Counted from the first letter of the stretch, positions 8,818 to 17,847 are shown. The stretch: DNA of 64,000 bases from JAHZKN01 sp965250205 (GCA_965250205.1 CBDFNK010000018.1:124001-188000); one strand, 5' to 3'. The notes: a model not told the origin generated them from the sequence alone. A program made the numbers and translations.

Positions 8818-9450
8818 ATGTCAGTGAAACGCAATTGGATTATCGGCGGTTTGACCGTCGCGCTTGTCAGCGCCGCAGCCGTGGGCGCGATGGCCCGACA
8901 GGGTGGACACGGTTGGGGCCATCACGGTGGTGGCTGGGGCGGTGGACGACATCATTCCCGCGGGATGAAACGCCCGATGCGCATGGTTTGTGGACGCCGC
9001 GCAACAGAACGCGTTGACCACATGCTGGTGCGCATCAAGCACAAGGCAGATATTACCGACGTACAAACGCCTGCCTTTGAAGACTTTGCCGATACCGTGC
9101 GCACAGCTGTTGATAAGGCGCGCCAAAGTTGCCCACCAAAACCGGCCTGGAAAACGCGTGATCGAAACGCTGAGAACCAAGACCAAGCAGAAAAAAAACC
9201 ACGCCTCAGACGTTCCCCAATTGAACGGCTGGAAAACATGGAAAAAATGCTAGCTGCAGGCCTCGAAGCCATCCGAACCATTCGGCCGAGCGCTGAAAAA
9301 CTTTACGCAAGCCTGACGGAAGAACAGCAAACTAAGTTGCGTAAAATGCGCGGCAAGCGCGGCTGGGGCAAACACCGCAGAGGGCGCAAACATCAAGGTC
9401 GTGATCACGATGGTCGCCGTGGCAACGAGCGTGGCAGTGACAGCCAGTAA
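8818..9450 (+). CDS. Spy/CpxP-like LTXXQ-motif periplasmic protein
   Basis: 210 residues from the ATG at 8818, with AGAGGAG 12 bp upstream; the frame is open further 5' but without a ribosome site. A signal-anchor helix (about 8-26) is followed by a Gly/His-rich segment (GGHGWGHHGGGWGGG) that could bind metal. The helical LTXXQ region ends in LYASLTEEQQTKLRKMRG, and a very basic Arg/Lys/His tail closes the protein. LTXXQ proteins are periplasmic chaperone or metal-sensing accessory proteins (CpxP, Spy, CnrX). No CpxA/R-type or RND metal-efflux gene is adjacent. Confidence 0.75.
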   Translation: MSVKRNWIIGGLTVALVSAAAVGAMARQGGHGWGHHGGGWGGGRHHSRGMKRPMRMVCGRRATERVDHMLVRIKHKADITDVQTPAFEDFADTVRTAVDKARQSCPPKPAWKTRDRNAENQDQAEKKPRLRRSPIERLENMEKMLAAGLEAIRTIRPSAEKLYASLTEEQQTKLRKMRGKRGWGKHRRGRKHQGRDHDGRRGNERGSDSQ

Positions 9451-9480
9451 GCGCTAGATCATGGTTCATCCATAGAAACA

Positions 9481-9518
9481 AAAAAACCGACCGCACCAAT
9501 CAAAGTGCGGTCGGTTTC
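9481..9518 (+). terminator. Rho-independent terminator
   Basis: AAACCGACCGCA and TGCGGTCGGTTT form a 12-bp stem with an 11-base loop, flanked by A and T runs. It lies 30 bp after the LTXXQ gene and can also serve the convergent small membrane gene at 9562-9750. A short TTCAAG tandem repeat (9522-9545) follows. Confidence 0.85.
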
Positions 9519-9561
9519 GTCTTCAAGTTCAAGTTCAAGTTCAGGTTAGTTGGCCGCCAAC

Positions 9562-9750
9562 CTAAAATCCACGTAATACATTGCCTGCCCACAAAATGGC
9601 GAAGGCTGCCAAAACAACTTCGAAAAGATGCTTTGACACCATTGGGCCAACTTCTGGAATAGCAATACCAAGATATTTCACGGCAATCGCAGCTAGAACC
9701 AACAATGTTGCAACCATCCAGGTCACAACTTTCGGTGCAGATAGGAACAT
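9562..9750 (-). CDS. small two-helix membrane protein
   Basis: 62 residues from the ATG at 9750, preceded by GAGGAGAACGC; an upstream in-frame extension has no ribosome site. Two hydrophobic helices: about 9-30 and 43-60, with a short polar loop. Function unknown. The good ribosome site and the terminator shared with the opposing gene support it as real. Confidence 0.65.
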   Translation of the reverse strand: MFLSAPKVVTWMVATLLVLAAIAVKYLGIAIPEVGPMVSKHLFEVVLAAFAILWAGNVLRGF

Positions 9751-9932
9751 TGCGTTCTCCTCATCGTTAGTGCACTGAAAGACGGCGAGATGTGCCGTCT
9801 TGGGGCTAGCAATAGACAGCAATCGATTCGAGGCTAGCGCCCATCTGTGGTTTTCAACGATCAATGTGACACCAAAGCGTACAATGCCCGCCAAATGGCT
9901 AATGAAACAGTGTTTACGATACGACGACGAAG

Positions 9933-9959
9933 AAACCCCGACAACGCGCCGGGGCTTTT
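9933..9959 (+). terminator. short hairpin with T run
   Basis: CCCCG...CGGGG stem flanked by AAA and CTTTT in the gap between the small membrane gene and the L,D-transpeptidase. No plus-strand gene obviously ends into it, so it may terminate read-through transcripts. Confidence 0.4.
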
Positions 9960-9993
9960 AACTACTGCACTTTCATGCGATCGGCCTTCAGTC

Positions 9994-10046
9994 CTAGATC
10001 AACCTGCGAAAAGTTGGGTTCGTCTTTGAGCAGATGGTTGATCTAG
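9994..10046 (-). repeat. CTAG-bounded dispersed repeat, reduced copy F
   Basis: 53 bp, beginning CTAGATCAACC and ending GGTTGATCTAG, i.e. a near-perfect terminal inverted repeat. The internal hairpin core (CCTGCGAAAAGTTGGGTTCG) is shared with the copies near 17.5, 38.0, 47.7, 56.4 and 58.8 kb. The outer half of the full-length element is missing. The right-hand CTAG (10043-10046) contains the TAG stop of the L,D-transpeptidase gene. Confidence 0.85.
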
Positions 10047-10810
10047 TGATAGCGGTACACTTGGCGATAACGTCGCTGAGGACGGTAGCCATGGGCACGA
10101 CGTGGCGGACGACGGTAGCCATAGGCACGACGTGGTGGACGACGATAGCTATACACATAACCCGGTGGCAATTGGCGAGAGCGGCGCTGAGGACGATAGC
10201 GCCTTTTTTTGGCAACGCGTTGGCGATATTGTTTGGCATGACCACGAATGGAAATGCGCGTTGACACTTTGCCGTGACGCGACACCAATCGATACAGTGT
10301 TTTGGCATTGCGCGGCGACAAACGAATACAGCCATGCGATGCCGGTCGACCAAGACGGCCGGTGGCATAAGTGGCGTGGATCGCAAAGCCACGATGGAAG
10401 AAGATGGAATGCGGCATCGGTGCCCCATCATACTTTCTAGAGTGCCACATGCGGGCCATCCATTGTGGGCGGTAGTTGCCGGTCGGCGTGAGATAACCGC
10501 CACGCCCGGAGGAAATCTTCCAGGTGTGTTTTGCAGCACCATTTTCGCGCACCGTCAGACGTTGCGATGTCAGATTGATCTCAAGCTTTAGCGTTACAGG
10601 TGGTGGCGCTGGTTTGGCTGGCTCAACAGCCGTCAATTCCAATTTGGCCTGATCTGCCTCAGTGGCAGCTTGTGCATTTGAATCAGTTGCGGTTTTGGTA
10701 GTTCTGGGCTTTGCCGCATCATCATACACAACCGGCCATTCAACAGCCGCCGCAGGCCCGCCAGCCGCAAGGCTGATCATGACCACAGCAAGGGTCGCAC
10801 ACATTCTCAT
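10043..10810 (-). CDS. L,D-transpeptidase (YkuD domain) with Arg/Tyr/Pro repeat tail
   Basis: 255 residues. A Sec signal peptide (about 1-23) and a linker precede the YkuD fold (about 75-195). The catalytic signature is HATYATGRLGRPASHGCIRL, with the conserved His and the SHGCxR cysteine. Such enzymes make 3-3 cross-links in peptidoglycan or attach proteins to it in the periplasm. After the catalytic domain come about 55 residues of tandem YRRPPRRA(Y/H)GYR-type repeats, strongly basic and likely bound to anionic wall or membrane. Its stop codon TAG lies inside a CTAG-bounded repeat. A second family member is 180 bp upstream. Confidence 0.92.
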   Translation of the reverse strand: MRMCATLAVVMISLAAGGPAAAVEWPVVYDDAAKPRTTKTATDSNAQAATEADQAKLELTAVEPAKPAPPPVTLKLEINLTSQRLTVRENGAAKHTWKISSGRGGYLTPTGNYRPQWMARMWHSRKYDGAPMPHSIFFHRGFAIHATYATGRLGRPASHGCIRLSPRNAKTLYRLVSRHGKVSTRISIRGHAKQYRQRVAKKRRYRPQRRSRQLPPGYVYSYRRPPRRAYGYRRPPRRAHGYRPQRRYRQVYRYH

Positions 10811-10988
10811 CGTTTGGTGTCCTTCAACTACGCATTACAATCGGCGATAACAAGCTACGCCATCGCCACGGCAAACTCAGACAACCGTTGCCGGCCATCG
10901 CAAACTTTTTGCCTCACTGTTTGCAACCGTAGTTACAGAACTCTTGTTAAGCCGCGCCTCTGTTTTTTGTGGGCGCAGGTCTCATATT

Positions 10989-11414
10989 TTAGTTGGTAAT
11001 AACAATGCGGGTCCCACCGCGATGAGCACGCACCAACGAAAACAGACGTGCTGCATTGCTTGGATGCAAGCGAACACAGCCGTGCGATGCTCTGCGTCCA
11101 AGATATTTAGTTTGATAGGATCCATGGATGGCATAGCCACCACGGAAGAAGATCGAGTACGGCATGGGTGAGCCGTGATACTTGCTCGAATAGTGACGCC
11201 GAGCGAGACGTTTAGGGCTGTAGCTGCCGTTAGGTGTGTTGTATCCACGACGGCCTGTCGAAACGCGCCACGTATGGCGCAGATAACCGCCAACATAAAC
11301 ACGCATGACTTGTGAGCTTTTGTCGATATGGACACGCACACCAGCGTCGGCTTTTTCAACTGAAGCCCCAAGGCTTAGTGTCAGCACAAAAAGTGCGAGA
11401 AGTGCATTACGCAT
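10989..11414 (-). CDS. L,D-transpeptidase (YkuD domain), short form
   Basis: 141 residues from the ATG at 11414; longer in-frame starts have no ribosome site and would hide the signal peptide (residues 1-22, MRNALLALFVLTLSLGAS). The YkuD domain fills the rest, with HGSYQTKYLGRRASHGCVRL containing the catalytic His and Cys. It is the minimal catalytic form, with no wall-binding or basic tail. It sits directly upstream of the other L,D-transpeptidase on the same strand but with a 180-bp gap, so co-transcription is uncertain. Sequence similarity suggests an old tandem duplication (inference). Confidence 0.92.
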   Translation of the reverse strand: MRNALLALFVLTLSLGASVEKADAGVRVHIDKSSQVMRVYVGGYLRHTWRVSTGRRGYNTPNGSYSPKRLARRHYSSKYHGSPMPYSIFFRGGYAIHGSYQTKYLGRRASHGCVRLHPSNAARLFSLVRAHRGGTRIVITN

Positions 11415-11766
11415 CGTCCTATTCCCTTTACGCAGTACAAAATAATGTTCAACAGAACATACAGCGGGTGGACTGGCGAGGCACCCCAAACTGGGATCAA
11501 ACACTTCGGCGAAGCGCTTGTCTCAGTTGTGGTGGCTGCCAACTGTTGTCCGGATCATAACCGCCGTTCGTTAATGATAGGCTGCTGGACAGGCCTTAGC
11601 CTAGGGATTCTCAGGCACACATTGACTTTTTTTCAGGTGAGAGGGCACGCAAGCAAGGTTGCAGGTCACAACTGGTAACGGATCCGAAACAGCTCTTACC
11701 AAGGGGTAAAAGGCGCGCAGGCCATCAAGACCGTTCAACGAACACGCTTGGTAGCGCAATAACGCT
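11415..11766. other. gene-free stretch
   Basis: About 350 bp between the short L,D-transpeptidase and the TPR gene, both on the minus strand. I see no gene. It should carry the promoter of the L,D-transpeptidase and the 3' end of the TPR transcript. Confidence 0.5.
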
Positions 11767-13512
11767 CTAATTGAACAAAAGATCAAACAGCGATTTTGGC
11801 TTTTTGGGCTTGCGCACCTTGCTCGGCCGCGACTTGGAACGCTCGCCCTGCGCCGGCGACCAGGCCTCTCTATTCCTCCAACCACCATAGAACCGCCGCC
11901 GACCACCACCCGAAGTCGTGGCCTGTGCCCTGCCTTTGCGCAAATCAAAGACGTCGGTCGCCCCATCCAAGTTGGCAACAGTCAGCTTGCCGTTACCCCA
12001 GGTCCATGTTGATCGCTCTTTGCCTCGTGTATCGAGCTCAATTGCCACGACGCGATTGTAATAGAGGTCAACAATCGCAGCATGCACGATGCGGATGGTT
12101 TTGCTGCCTTGCTTCACAACGCCACTTTCATAGCGCAGCACACCGACACCCTTGAACGGTTCATCACGTACCTGCCAGGAAATCACCTTGGGATTGGCTG
12201 AACTCCAACGCTCAAGCGGCACTTTTAAGCGCCGATAAAAGGCGTTGCGGGCAAAGAACCGATTGTTCTGAACATAAACCTGCCAGCCGTCTACTCCCTG
12301 CCGACCAACGGGACGCTCTGTCTCAACGCCCAAACCAAACCGCTCAAGCGCCACAATTGCTGCACGCATGCCGGGTTTCAGCCGCAGCGCTTTGCGCAAA
12401 TCCGCAATGGCCTGGTCGGCGTTCCCAACCGCTTCTTCTATCTCAGCCTTGGCCCAATAAACTTCTGGACGCTCACCATCCAACTCGCGCGCGTTTTCCA
12501 TATCGCGGCGGCCAATTTCCGCCTGTCCCGTCAATTTGTAGGCATAAGCCCGGTAGGCATACGCAACGCTCGAGCGCGGATTAAGTTGTAGCGCCTGATT
12601 GATATCCTGGAAGGCGGCCTCATTGGCCCCTGCCATGGCATGGGCAAGGCCACGAACCTCATAGGCTTCGGCAAGTTTGGGATTAAGTTCAACCGCGCGC
12701 GTAAAGTCAGCGAGCGCGGAGGAGACATTCTGCGTAGCCAAATAGGCCCTGCCGCGAATGAGATAAATCGCCGGATTGTTGACGTCAAACGCGATCGCTC
12801 GCGACAGGTCCTCAACGGCCCCGTCGTAGTCCTCCAATTGCATCAACGCTTGGGCGCGGTCGCGATAGCCGACGGCAAAGCGCGCGTTGGCGGTTATGGC
12901 ACGGGTAAAGTCGCGCATGGCAGCATGCGGTCGGCCAAGGTTGAGGTATGAGCGCCCACGGCCACTGAAGGGTGCTGGATTGCTCGGGGCCAATTTGACG
13001 GCGCGGGTATAATCGCCAACGGACTTAGACCATTCGCCCTGACGCGCAAGAACACCGGCGCGATTGTTGTACGCGGCGGCATAGCCGGGTGCGAGCACCA
13101 GCGCTCGGTCAAAATCCTTGCGCGCTTCTTGGAGCAGGTCAAGTGACAACAGCAGGTTGCCGCGATTGTTGTAGATAGCGGCGTATTCCGGAAGCAGTTG
13201 CACGGCGGCATTAAAATCTTCAATCGCGCGCTTGGATTGACCGAGACGCATGTAAGCGACCCCGCGATCATTGAGCAGGGCCGCGCGGCGATCATTGGTC
13301 AGGTTGTTGTCTTTGAGTGCGGCTGTAAACTGTGCCACCGCTACGCCGGTATCTCCTTTATGAAGCGCTGCAGCACCAGCATCGGCTGGCGAACCTGGTG
13401 TTTGACGCGCGACGGTGGATTGCGTGCCCAGGATCAGGCCGACAACCACACATGCCACCATGATCATGTGCGAACCAAAACTTGCTCTGGGTGTGTTTCG
13501 TTGTGCGCTCAT
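11767..13512 (-). CDS. secreted tetratricopeptide-repeat protein
   Basis: 581 residues from the ATG at 13512, which places a hydrophobic signal segment (about 18-36) at the N-terminus. Roughly ten consecutive TPR units follow (about 45-390), recognisable by repeated pairs such as AAALLNDRGVAYMRLGQ and AIEDFNAAVQLLPEYA. A further domain of about 150 residues with WQVYVQNNRFFARNAFYRR has no known match to me, and the protein ends in a basic Ser/Lys/Pro-rich tail. TPR arrays are protein-interaction scaffolds. Location is likely periplasmic; partner unknown. Confidence 0.85.
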   Translation of the reverse strand: MSAQRNTPRASFGSHMIMVACVVVGLILGTQSTVARQTPGSPADAGAAALHKGDTGVAVAQFTAALKDNNLTNDRRAALLNDRGVAYMRLGQSKRAIEDFNAAVQLLPEYAAIYNNRGNLLLSLDLLQEARKDFDRALVLAPGYAAAYNNRAGVLARQGEWSKSVGDYTRAVKLAPSNPAPFSGRGRSYLNLGRPHAAMRDFTRAITANARFAVGYRDRAQALMQLEDYDGAVEDLSRAIAFDVNNPAIYLIRGRAYLATQNVSSALADFTRAVELNPKLAEAYEVRGLAHAMAGANEAAFQDINQALQLNPRSSVAYAYRAYAYKLTGQAEIGRRDMENARELDGERPEVYWAKAEIEEAVGNADQAIADLRKALRLKPGMRAAIVALERFGLGVETERPVGRQGVDGWQVYVQNNRFFARNAFYRRLKVPLERWSSANPKVISWQVRDEPFKGVGVLRYESGVVKQGSKTIRIVHAAIVDLYYNRVVAIELDTRGKERSTWTWGNGKLTVANLDGATDVFDLRKGRAQATTSGGGRRRFYGGWRNREAWSPAQGERSKSRPSKVRKPKKPKSLFDLLFN

Positions 13513-13922
13513 CTCGTGTCGATCTTTGGCATGGCTTTTATGCGTGGGTCTGGCGTGCATCCTAGCTGATTGGCCAGGGCCTTTACTAGCCCGCAATGAC
13601 GGCCCTCTGAAGGCTTACATGGCGGAAAATCAGGCCCGGCCATCAACACCAGCGCCCATTCGTATACGCCGCTGCGTAAAAGCCGACGGCTTGGTCGAGC
13701 GTTGTATAATCAGGATCGGCATCAGTGTCTCTAAGGACATCTTGAGAGTTGTCAGAGATTGTCGCCGTATCGCCCAGCACGTTCTTTTGTCCCGTGCCAG
13801 TTAAAAAGTGTTGAAATGAGAATCGTAAAACACTGTACTATACGCCATTAGACGGACGTATAACGTCGCGAGATGGGCCGCGACGGGCGCAAACAACGCA
13901 ACATCCCGCGCGGAGAAGGCAT
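13513..13922. other. divergent intergenic region
   Basis: About 410 bp between divergently transcribed genes. No gene is visible. An AT-rich patch near 13800-13850 is a plausible promoter for the downstream plus-strand gene. Confidence 0.4.
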
Positions 13923-14666
13923 GTGCTGACACATCTGCTGAAACGCATTATCGCGCAGGAGGCCAACAAGCGTTGGTCTTTGGTCGCGACGGCAGCGGAA
14001 ATTACGCTGAGGCCGTCCGCCTTTGCCGACACGATGGCGAAAAGGCCGGGCGGGCCGTTACGTGCAGCGTGCCGGTTTATGCTACTCACTGTCGGCACCG
14101 TTTTACTTATTGAGGCTGTGTTTTCCTACGTCTTTAAAACTGCGTTCTCTGATTTTATTCACCACGCCTTTCCAATCCTGGTTGCCGCTACGGGTGGCAT
14201 TGCCGTCTATGCCCTTCTCAAACTTTTATGGACGCGCACGGCGCGGTTTTCTGACACCTTGGCGGGATGTCTTTATGTTGGCGGCACAGCACTTCTGGTT
14301 ATGGTCGTGGCGATCTTCACGTTACTCACCGTTGATTTTGCAACCAACACCACCAGCGTCATGACAAGCGGATGCGCACCACGCACGATCATGTGTTTGC
14401 TCAGCGGCAATACGCAAAGTGAGTATGGACTGATGCAAAACGTGGCTACAGACGAGACACAAGGCTGGAGCTTCAGCGTTATCCTATGGACGATCTTAAT
14501 CTGCCTGGTGTTTTACACCGCCGTGCTGACGACGGTTCTAAAACGCACCATGAGCGTCGCGCGTTGGCGCACCATCATCGCGGTCACCATCTCCGTGGTG
14601 CTGCTCTCACCTGGCTACCTTGTGTTGCTCAACGCGATTTATCGATGGCTCTATTCGGTGGCTTAG
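13923..14666 (+). CDS. polytopic membrane protein of unknown function
   Basis: 247 residues from a GTG start, preceded by GGAGAAGG at a good distance. The first about 45 residues are soluble. Five hydrophobic helices follow (about 52-72, 82-103, 118-140, 185-207 and 217-240), with a longer extracytoplasmic loop containing two cysteines (GCAPRTIMCLLSG). The arrangement is reminiscent of Yip1-type proteins, but I see no decisive motif. Confidence 0.6.
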   Translation: MLTHLLKRIIAQEANKRWSLVATAAEITLRPSAFADTMAKRPGGPLRAACRFMLLTVGTVLLIEAVFSYVFKTAFSDFIHHAFPILVAATGGIAVYALLKLLWTRTARFSDTLAGCLYVGGTALLVMVVAIFTLLTVDFATNTTSVMTSGCAPRTIMCLLSGNTQSEYGLMQNVATDETQGWSFSVILWTILICLVFYTAVLTTVLKRTMSVARWRTIIAVTISVVLLSPGYLVLLNAIYRWLYSVA

Positions 14667-14997
14667 AATCGCACCGCGTTAATGGCCCGCACGAGATGAA
14701 CTTGATTTGCGCCATGCTCGAAAATTGGCGAGACACAATCACTTCACCTGTCACTGCCCGATCTTCCACCTGGAACAAATCTGCCCACTCCCTTGCCGAT
14801 CTCCCTCTAAACGCCCCTCTTGATTTACGTTTACGTAAACGTTAGGATGGAGACATCCGCGTGCGATTTGCATGTGGCTTTATTTGGGATTTTGGCCACG
14901 CTAACGAACACTTATTCACGCGCGCTAACAGGCACACATCGACAGCAGTGGTGCACACACCGCGCATTGGACTGAACACGACACTTTTGGAACAACA
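14667..14997. other. gene-free stretch upstream of the thioesterase
   Basis: About 330 bp without a gene. The notable element is the perfect palindrome at 14827-14842, listed separately. Confidence 0.45.
14827..14842. promoter_or_regulatory. 16-bp perfect palindrome, candidate operator
   Basis: ACGTTTACGTAAACGT is a perfect inverted repeat 156 bp before the thioesterase start. It resembles the TTTACGT/ACGTAAA dyad bound by LiuR-type MerR regulators of branched-chain amino-acid and acyl-CoA catabolism in proteobacteria (recalled, not checked). The downstream acyl-CoA thioesterase-like gene fits such control. Confidence 0.4.
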
Positions 14998-15576
14998 ATG
15001 AATCTTTGTCTGCGCTTGATATGGGTTTTGGTGACAGGGTTTTGGGGCACGCGTCTCACCTTGCCAGCAGGGGCGTCGCATCTGACCTTTCGCACCTGGT
15101 TTCATGATCTCGACACGAGTATGCACATGAACAACGGGCGCTATCTGACCCTCATGGATTTGGGCCGTTTAGATCTGATGATCCGCAGTGGGCTTGTGAA
15201 AACCGCGCTTAAAAAGAAATGGACACCTATCGCCAGCTCGGTTGCGATACGGTTTAAGCGCGAAGTGCGTTTGTTTGGCCGCTTTCGCATGGAGTCGCGC
15301 ATTGTCGCGTGGGACAAAACACAGGTCATCATCGAGCAAACAACGTATCTGGAAACGGGGCGCCACAAAGGTCAAATCGCTTCGCACGCATTTTTTAAAG
15401 GTGGTCTTTATGAGCGCCACAATAAACGCTTCGTGCCGATTGACGAATTGATGGCGGCCATAGGCGTCAATGAACCAAGCCCGCCGATGAGCGCAGAAAT
15501 CGAAGCCTTTCTGGCAGCAGACCGGGCAATGAAAACAGCAACGCAACAAGCGCAGTACGCGAATGATGTCATTTGA
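14998..15576 (+). CDS. hotdog-fold acyl-CoA thioesterase
   Basis: 192 residues. The motif WFHDLDTSMHMNNGRYLTLM matches the 4-hydroxybenzoyl-CoA/YbgC-type hotdog thioesterase active site (Asp followed by H-x-N-N), as in THEM6-like proteins. The first about 20 residues are hydrophobic, as in THEM6, suggesting membrane association. Likely reaction: hydrolysis of an acyl-CoA, substrate unknown. The stop codon abuts a four-unit hairpin repeat, and the next gene is convergent. Confidence 0.85.
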   Translation: MNLCLRLIWVLVTGFWGTRLTLPAGASHLTFRTWFHDLDTSMHMNNGRYLTLMDLGRLDLMIRSGLVKTALKKKWTPIASSVAIRFKREVRLFGRFRMESRIVAWDKTQVIIEQTTYLETGRHKGQIASHAFFKGGLYERHNKRFVPIDELMAAIGVNEPSPPMSAEIEAFLAADRAMKTATQQAQYANDVI

Positions 15577-15728
15577 GCTTGCCCAACACGTCCCAAGGTC
15601 GTGTTGGTGCGACTGAGCTTGCCCAACACGTCCCAAGGTCGTGTTGGTGCGACTGACCTTGCCCAACACGTCCCAAGGTCGTGTTGGTGCGACTGACCTT
15701 GCCCAACACGTCCCAAGGTCGTGTTGGA
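15575..15728. repeat. four tandem 40-bp hairpin units between convergent stops
   Basis: Units start at 15575, 15615, 15655 and 15695. Each contains CCAACACG tcccaaggt CGTGTTGG, an 8-bp stem. The first two begin GAGCTT and the last two GACCTT, so the units are nearly identical. The array fills the whole gap between the thioesterase TGA and the nnr TAA. Transcripts from either side would fold into serial hairpins, consistent with a bidirectional terminator or RNA-end protection (inference). Confidence 0.9.
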
Positions 15729-17216
15729 TTAGAACATTCGTTTCAGACGGCGAAAAATCTTAGGCAGCTGCTCTGGCAAATCTTCTGCGATCAGGCCAAC
15801 GCCAAACCTGTCTGCCACAGCACCATGCAACCACACCGCCGCACACGCGGCTTCAAACGCAGGCATGTGCTGAGCCAGCAGTCCGGTGATCATGCCGGCC
15901 AACACGTCGCCCGAACCTGCGGTGGCTAGTGTTGCAGGCGCATTGTCATTGATCGCCGCGCGTCCATCTGGATCAGCGATAACGGTGTCGGCCCCTTTCA
16001 ACACAACCACGGCCTTTAATTTTTCGGCTGCGCTGCGTGCGCGTTCCAACTTGCTGCCTTTGAGGTCAGGAAAAAGTCGAGCAAATTCGCCTTCATGCGG
16101 CGTGATCACAACCGGGCGGTCCAGTTGCTGTTTGATTGCGTCACTGAGTTGATCGCGGGCCTCAGCAAACACAGACAGTGCATCGGCATCAAGCACTGTT
16201 GCCGCACCCGATTTCAAAACCGTCACAACCTCGTCTTTTGTTTCGGGAAACACACCTCGTCCGGGACCAATCAACACCGCATTCTTGCGGGCGTCAGATA
16301 AAATGTGTTGAAGGCCAGCTAGGCTTGCAAAACTCTCCAGCATGATCGCCGTCAACTGCGCTGCGTTGATGTCGGCGGCATCAATGGGCGAGGCAACACT
16401 CACCAACCCGCCACCGACGCGGAGCGCTCCACGTGCCGCCAGCCGTGCCGCGCCTGTTCGCGTTGCAGGCCCACTGACAACGACCGCATGACCGCGATCA
16501 TACTTGTGTGCATCGCGTTTCAAAAACGGAAATTGTGCGTTCCAAACGGCCGGTCTGTTGTGAGATGTCTGAGGCTTGATGTTTTGCAGTACTTCAGAAG
16601 GTGTGCCGATATCGGCAACCTTTGTGATGCCGCACAAGGCGCGACCTGGGAGCAGAAGATGTCCAGGCTTTAAGCGAAAGAAAGTTACCGTGTGCGTGGC
16701 CGTTATCACCGGCCCCTCTGCCGTACCGGTATTGCCATTGAGCCCGGACGGCACATCGACAGAAACCGTCGGCACAGGGCGCGCGTTAACTGCGACCACC
16801 ACATCTGCAGCAACGCCTGAAATGGGTCGCGATAGCCCAGCGCCGAACAGTGCATCGACAATCACATCGCTGTCTTCGATGGCAGAAGGACTGAGAGCTA
16901 GAACTTCGCCACCAAACCGACCGGCCATGACTTTAGCATCGCCTTGGAGAGCCGTTTTGTTGCCCAGCAATAAGACACGCACATCAAGTCCGACATCTTT
17001 AAGAAGACGTGCAACAACAAAGCCATCACCGCCGTTGTTGCCAGGCCCGCATAGAATCCGCACCCGGTGTCCAGCGTTTTCAGCACACTCCTGAACAACG
17101 TCGGCGACACTGCGCCCTGCAACTTCCATCAGGTCAAGACTTTGCACGCCAGCTTCGAGCGATAAGGCGTCGGCCCGTTGCATTTCTTCGGTGGTGAGGA
17201 GTTCGCTTGCATGCAT
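15729..17216 (-). CDS. nnr: bifunctional NAD(P)H-hydrate epimerase / ADP-dependent NAD(P)H-hydrate dehydratase
   Basis: Repairs damaged hydrated NADH and NADPH. 495 residues in two domains. The N-terminal YjeF_N epimerase (about 1-215) contains GPGNNGGDGFVVARLL and VDALFGAGLSRP. The C-terminal ribokinase-like dehydratase (about 225-490) contains ITPHEGEFARLFP and the catalytic AGSGDVLAGMITGLLAQ. The fused architecture and length match bacterial Nnr. In many alphaproteobacteria this gene lies next to glnB-glnA; here glnB is divergent, with about 970 bp of repeats between them. Confidence 0.95.
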   Translation of the reverse strand: MHASELLTTEEMQRADALSLEAGVQSLDLMEVAGRSVADVVQECAENAGHRVRILCGPGNNGGDGFVVARLLKDVGLDVRVLLLGNKTALQGDAKVMAGRFGGEVLALSPSAIEDSDVIVDALFGAGLSRPISGVAADVVVAVNARPVPTVSVDVPSGLNGNTGTAEGPVITATHTVTFFRLKPGHLLLPGRALCGITKVADIGTPSEVLQNIKPQTSHNRPAVWNAQFPFLKRDAHKYDRGHAVVVSGPATRTGAARLAARGALRVGGGLVSVASPIDAADINAAQLTAIMLESFASLAGLQHILSDARKNAVLIGPGRGVFPETKDEVVTVLKSGAATVLDADALSVFAEARDQLSDAIKQQLDRPVVITPHEGEFARLFPDLKGSKLERARSAAEKLKAVVVLKGADTVIADPDGRAAINDNAPATLATAGSGDVLAGMITGLLAQHMPAFEAACAAVWLHGAVADRFGVGLIAEDLPEQLPKIFRRLKRMF

Positions 17217-17423
17217 CGTTATTTTTGTGCGGGTCGCGAGGAACCGAGCGACACTGTCCTTTGTGACTTAGCCTGTTGACGTGGTGCGTGAGTTTTACGC
17301 CTTCACAATGAGTAGTCTTTTGTGCGCTTGTTACAATTGCAACGGCGCAGACCACGGCCACTCTAAATGCGATTGCGGTCGCTCTAGACCACGTCCATCT
17401 TAGGTTGAATCAGTGGGCCTGCA

Positions 17424-17554
17424 CTAGATCGTCGCGCCTTTTCTTGTGCACAGCCAAGCTATTTACGCGACGCTCTATCCCATAACTCTATCTAACGACT
17501 GGCGATCAACTTATCTGCTCAAAGTCGATGCCGACTTTTCGCAGGTTGATCTAG
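17424..17554 (+). repeat. CTAG-bounded dispersed repeat, copy D
   Basis: 131 bp from CTAGATCGTCGCGCC to GGTTGATCTAG. Shared blocks are CGCGCCTTTTCT near the left end, CGACGCTCTATCCCAT in the middle, and GCGATCAACTTATCTGCTC to the right end. The right half folds as a hairpin, CTGCTCAAAGT against ACTTTTCGCAG. This copy is followed at once by the 96-bp repeats rather than by a gene. Confidence 0.85.
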
Positions 17555-17568
17555 GTCTTTGCTTTGAC

Positions 17569-17847
17569 GTGTCTTTATCCCAAAATCATCCAACACAAGC
17601 TTGCACAGTGTTGGCCAGACCGGCTGCCACTTTTGGGAGACACGCTTTGTCCTTATGTTTGCGCGTGTCTTTATCCCAAAATCATCCAACACAAGCTTGC
17701 GCAGTGTTGGCCAGACCGGCTGCCACTTTTGGGAAACACGCTTTGTCCTTATGTTTGCGCGTGTCTTTATCCCAAAATCATCCAACACAAGCTTGCACAG
17801 TGTTGGCCAGACCGGCTGCCACTTTTGGGAGACACGCTCTAACCTTT
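17569..17847. repeat. three tandem copies of a 96-bp hairpin element
   Basis: Copies start at 17569, 17665 and 17761. Each reads GTGTCTTTATCCCAAAA ... CCACTTTTGGGAGACAC, so its ends pair. Inside is a second dyad, CCAACACAAGCTTGCaCAGTGTTGG. The copies differ by only a few bases. A related single element without the inner dyad is at 20024-20131. The family core resembles intergenic palindromes common in Hyphomicrobiales. Confidence 0.88.

Noticed and set aside
13198..13804. Plus-strand frames opposite the 5' end of the TPR gene
   Set aside because: Shadows of the TPR gene; no independent coding evidence.
15575..15728. CRISPR-like array of four repeats
   Set aside because: The whole 40-bp unit repeats with no unique spacers, and no cas genes are present.
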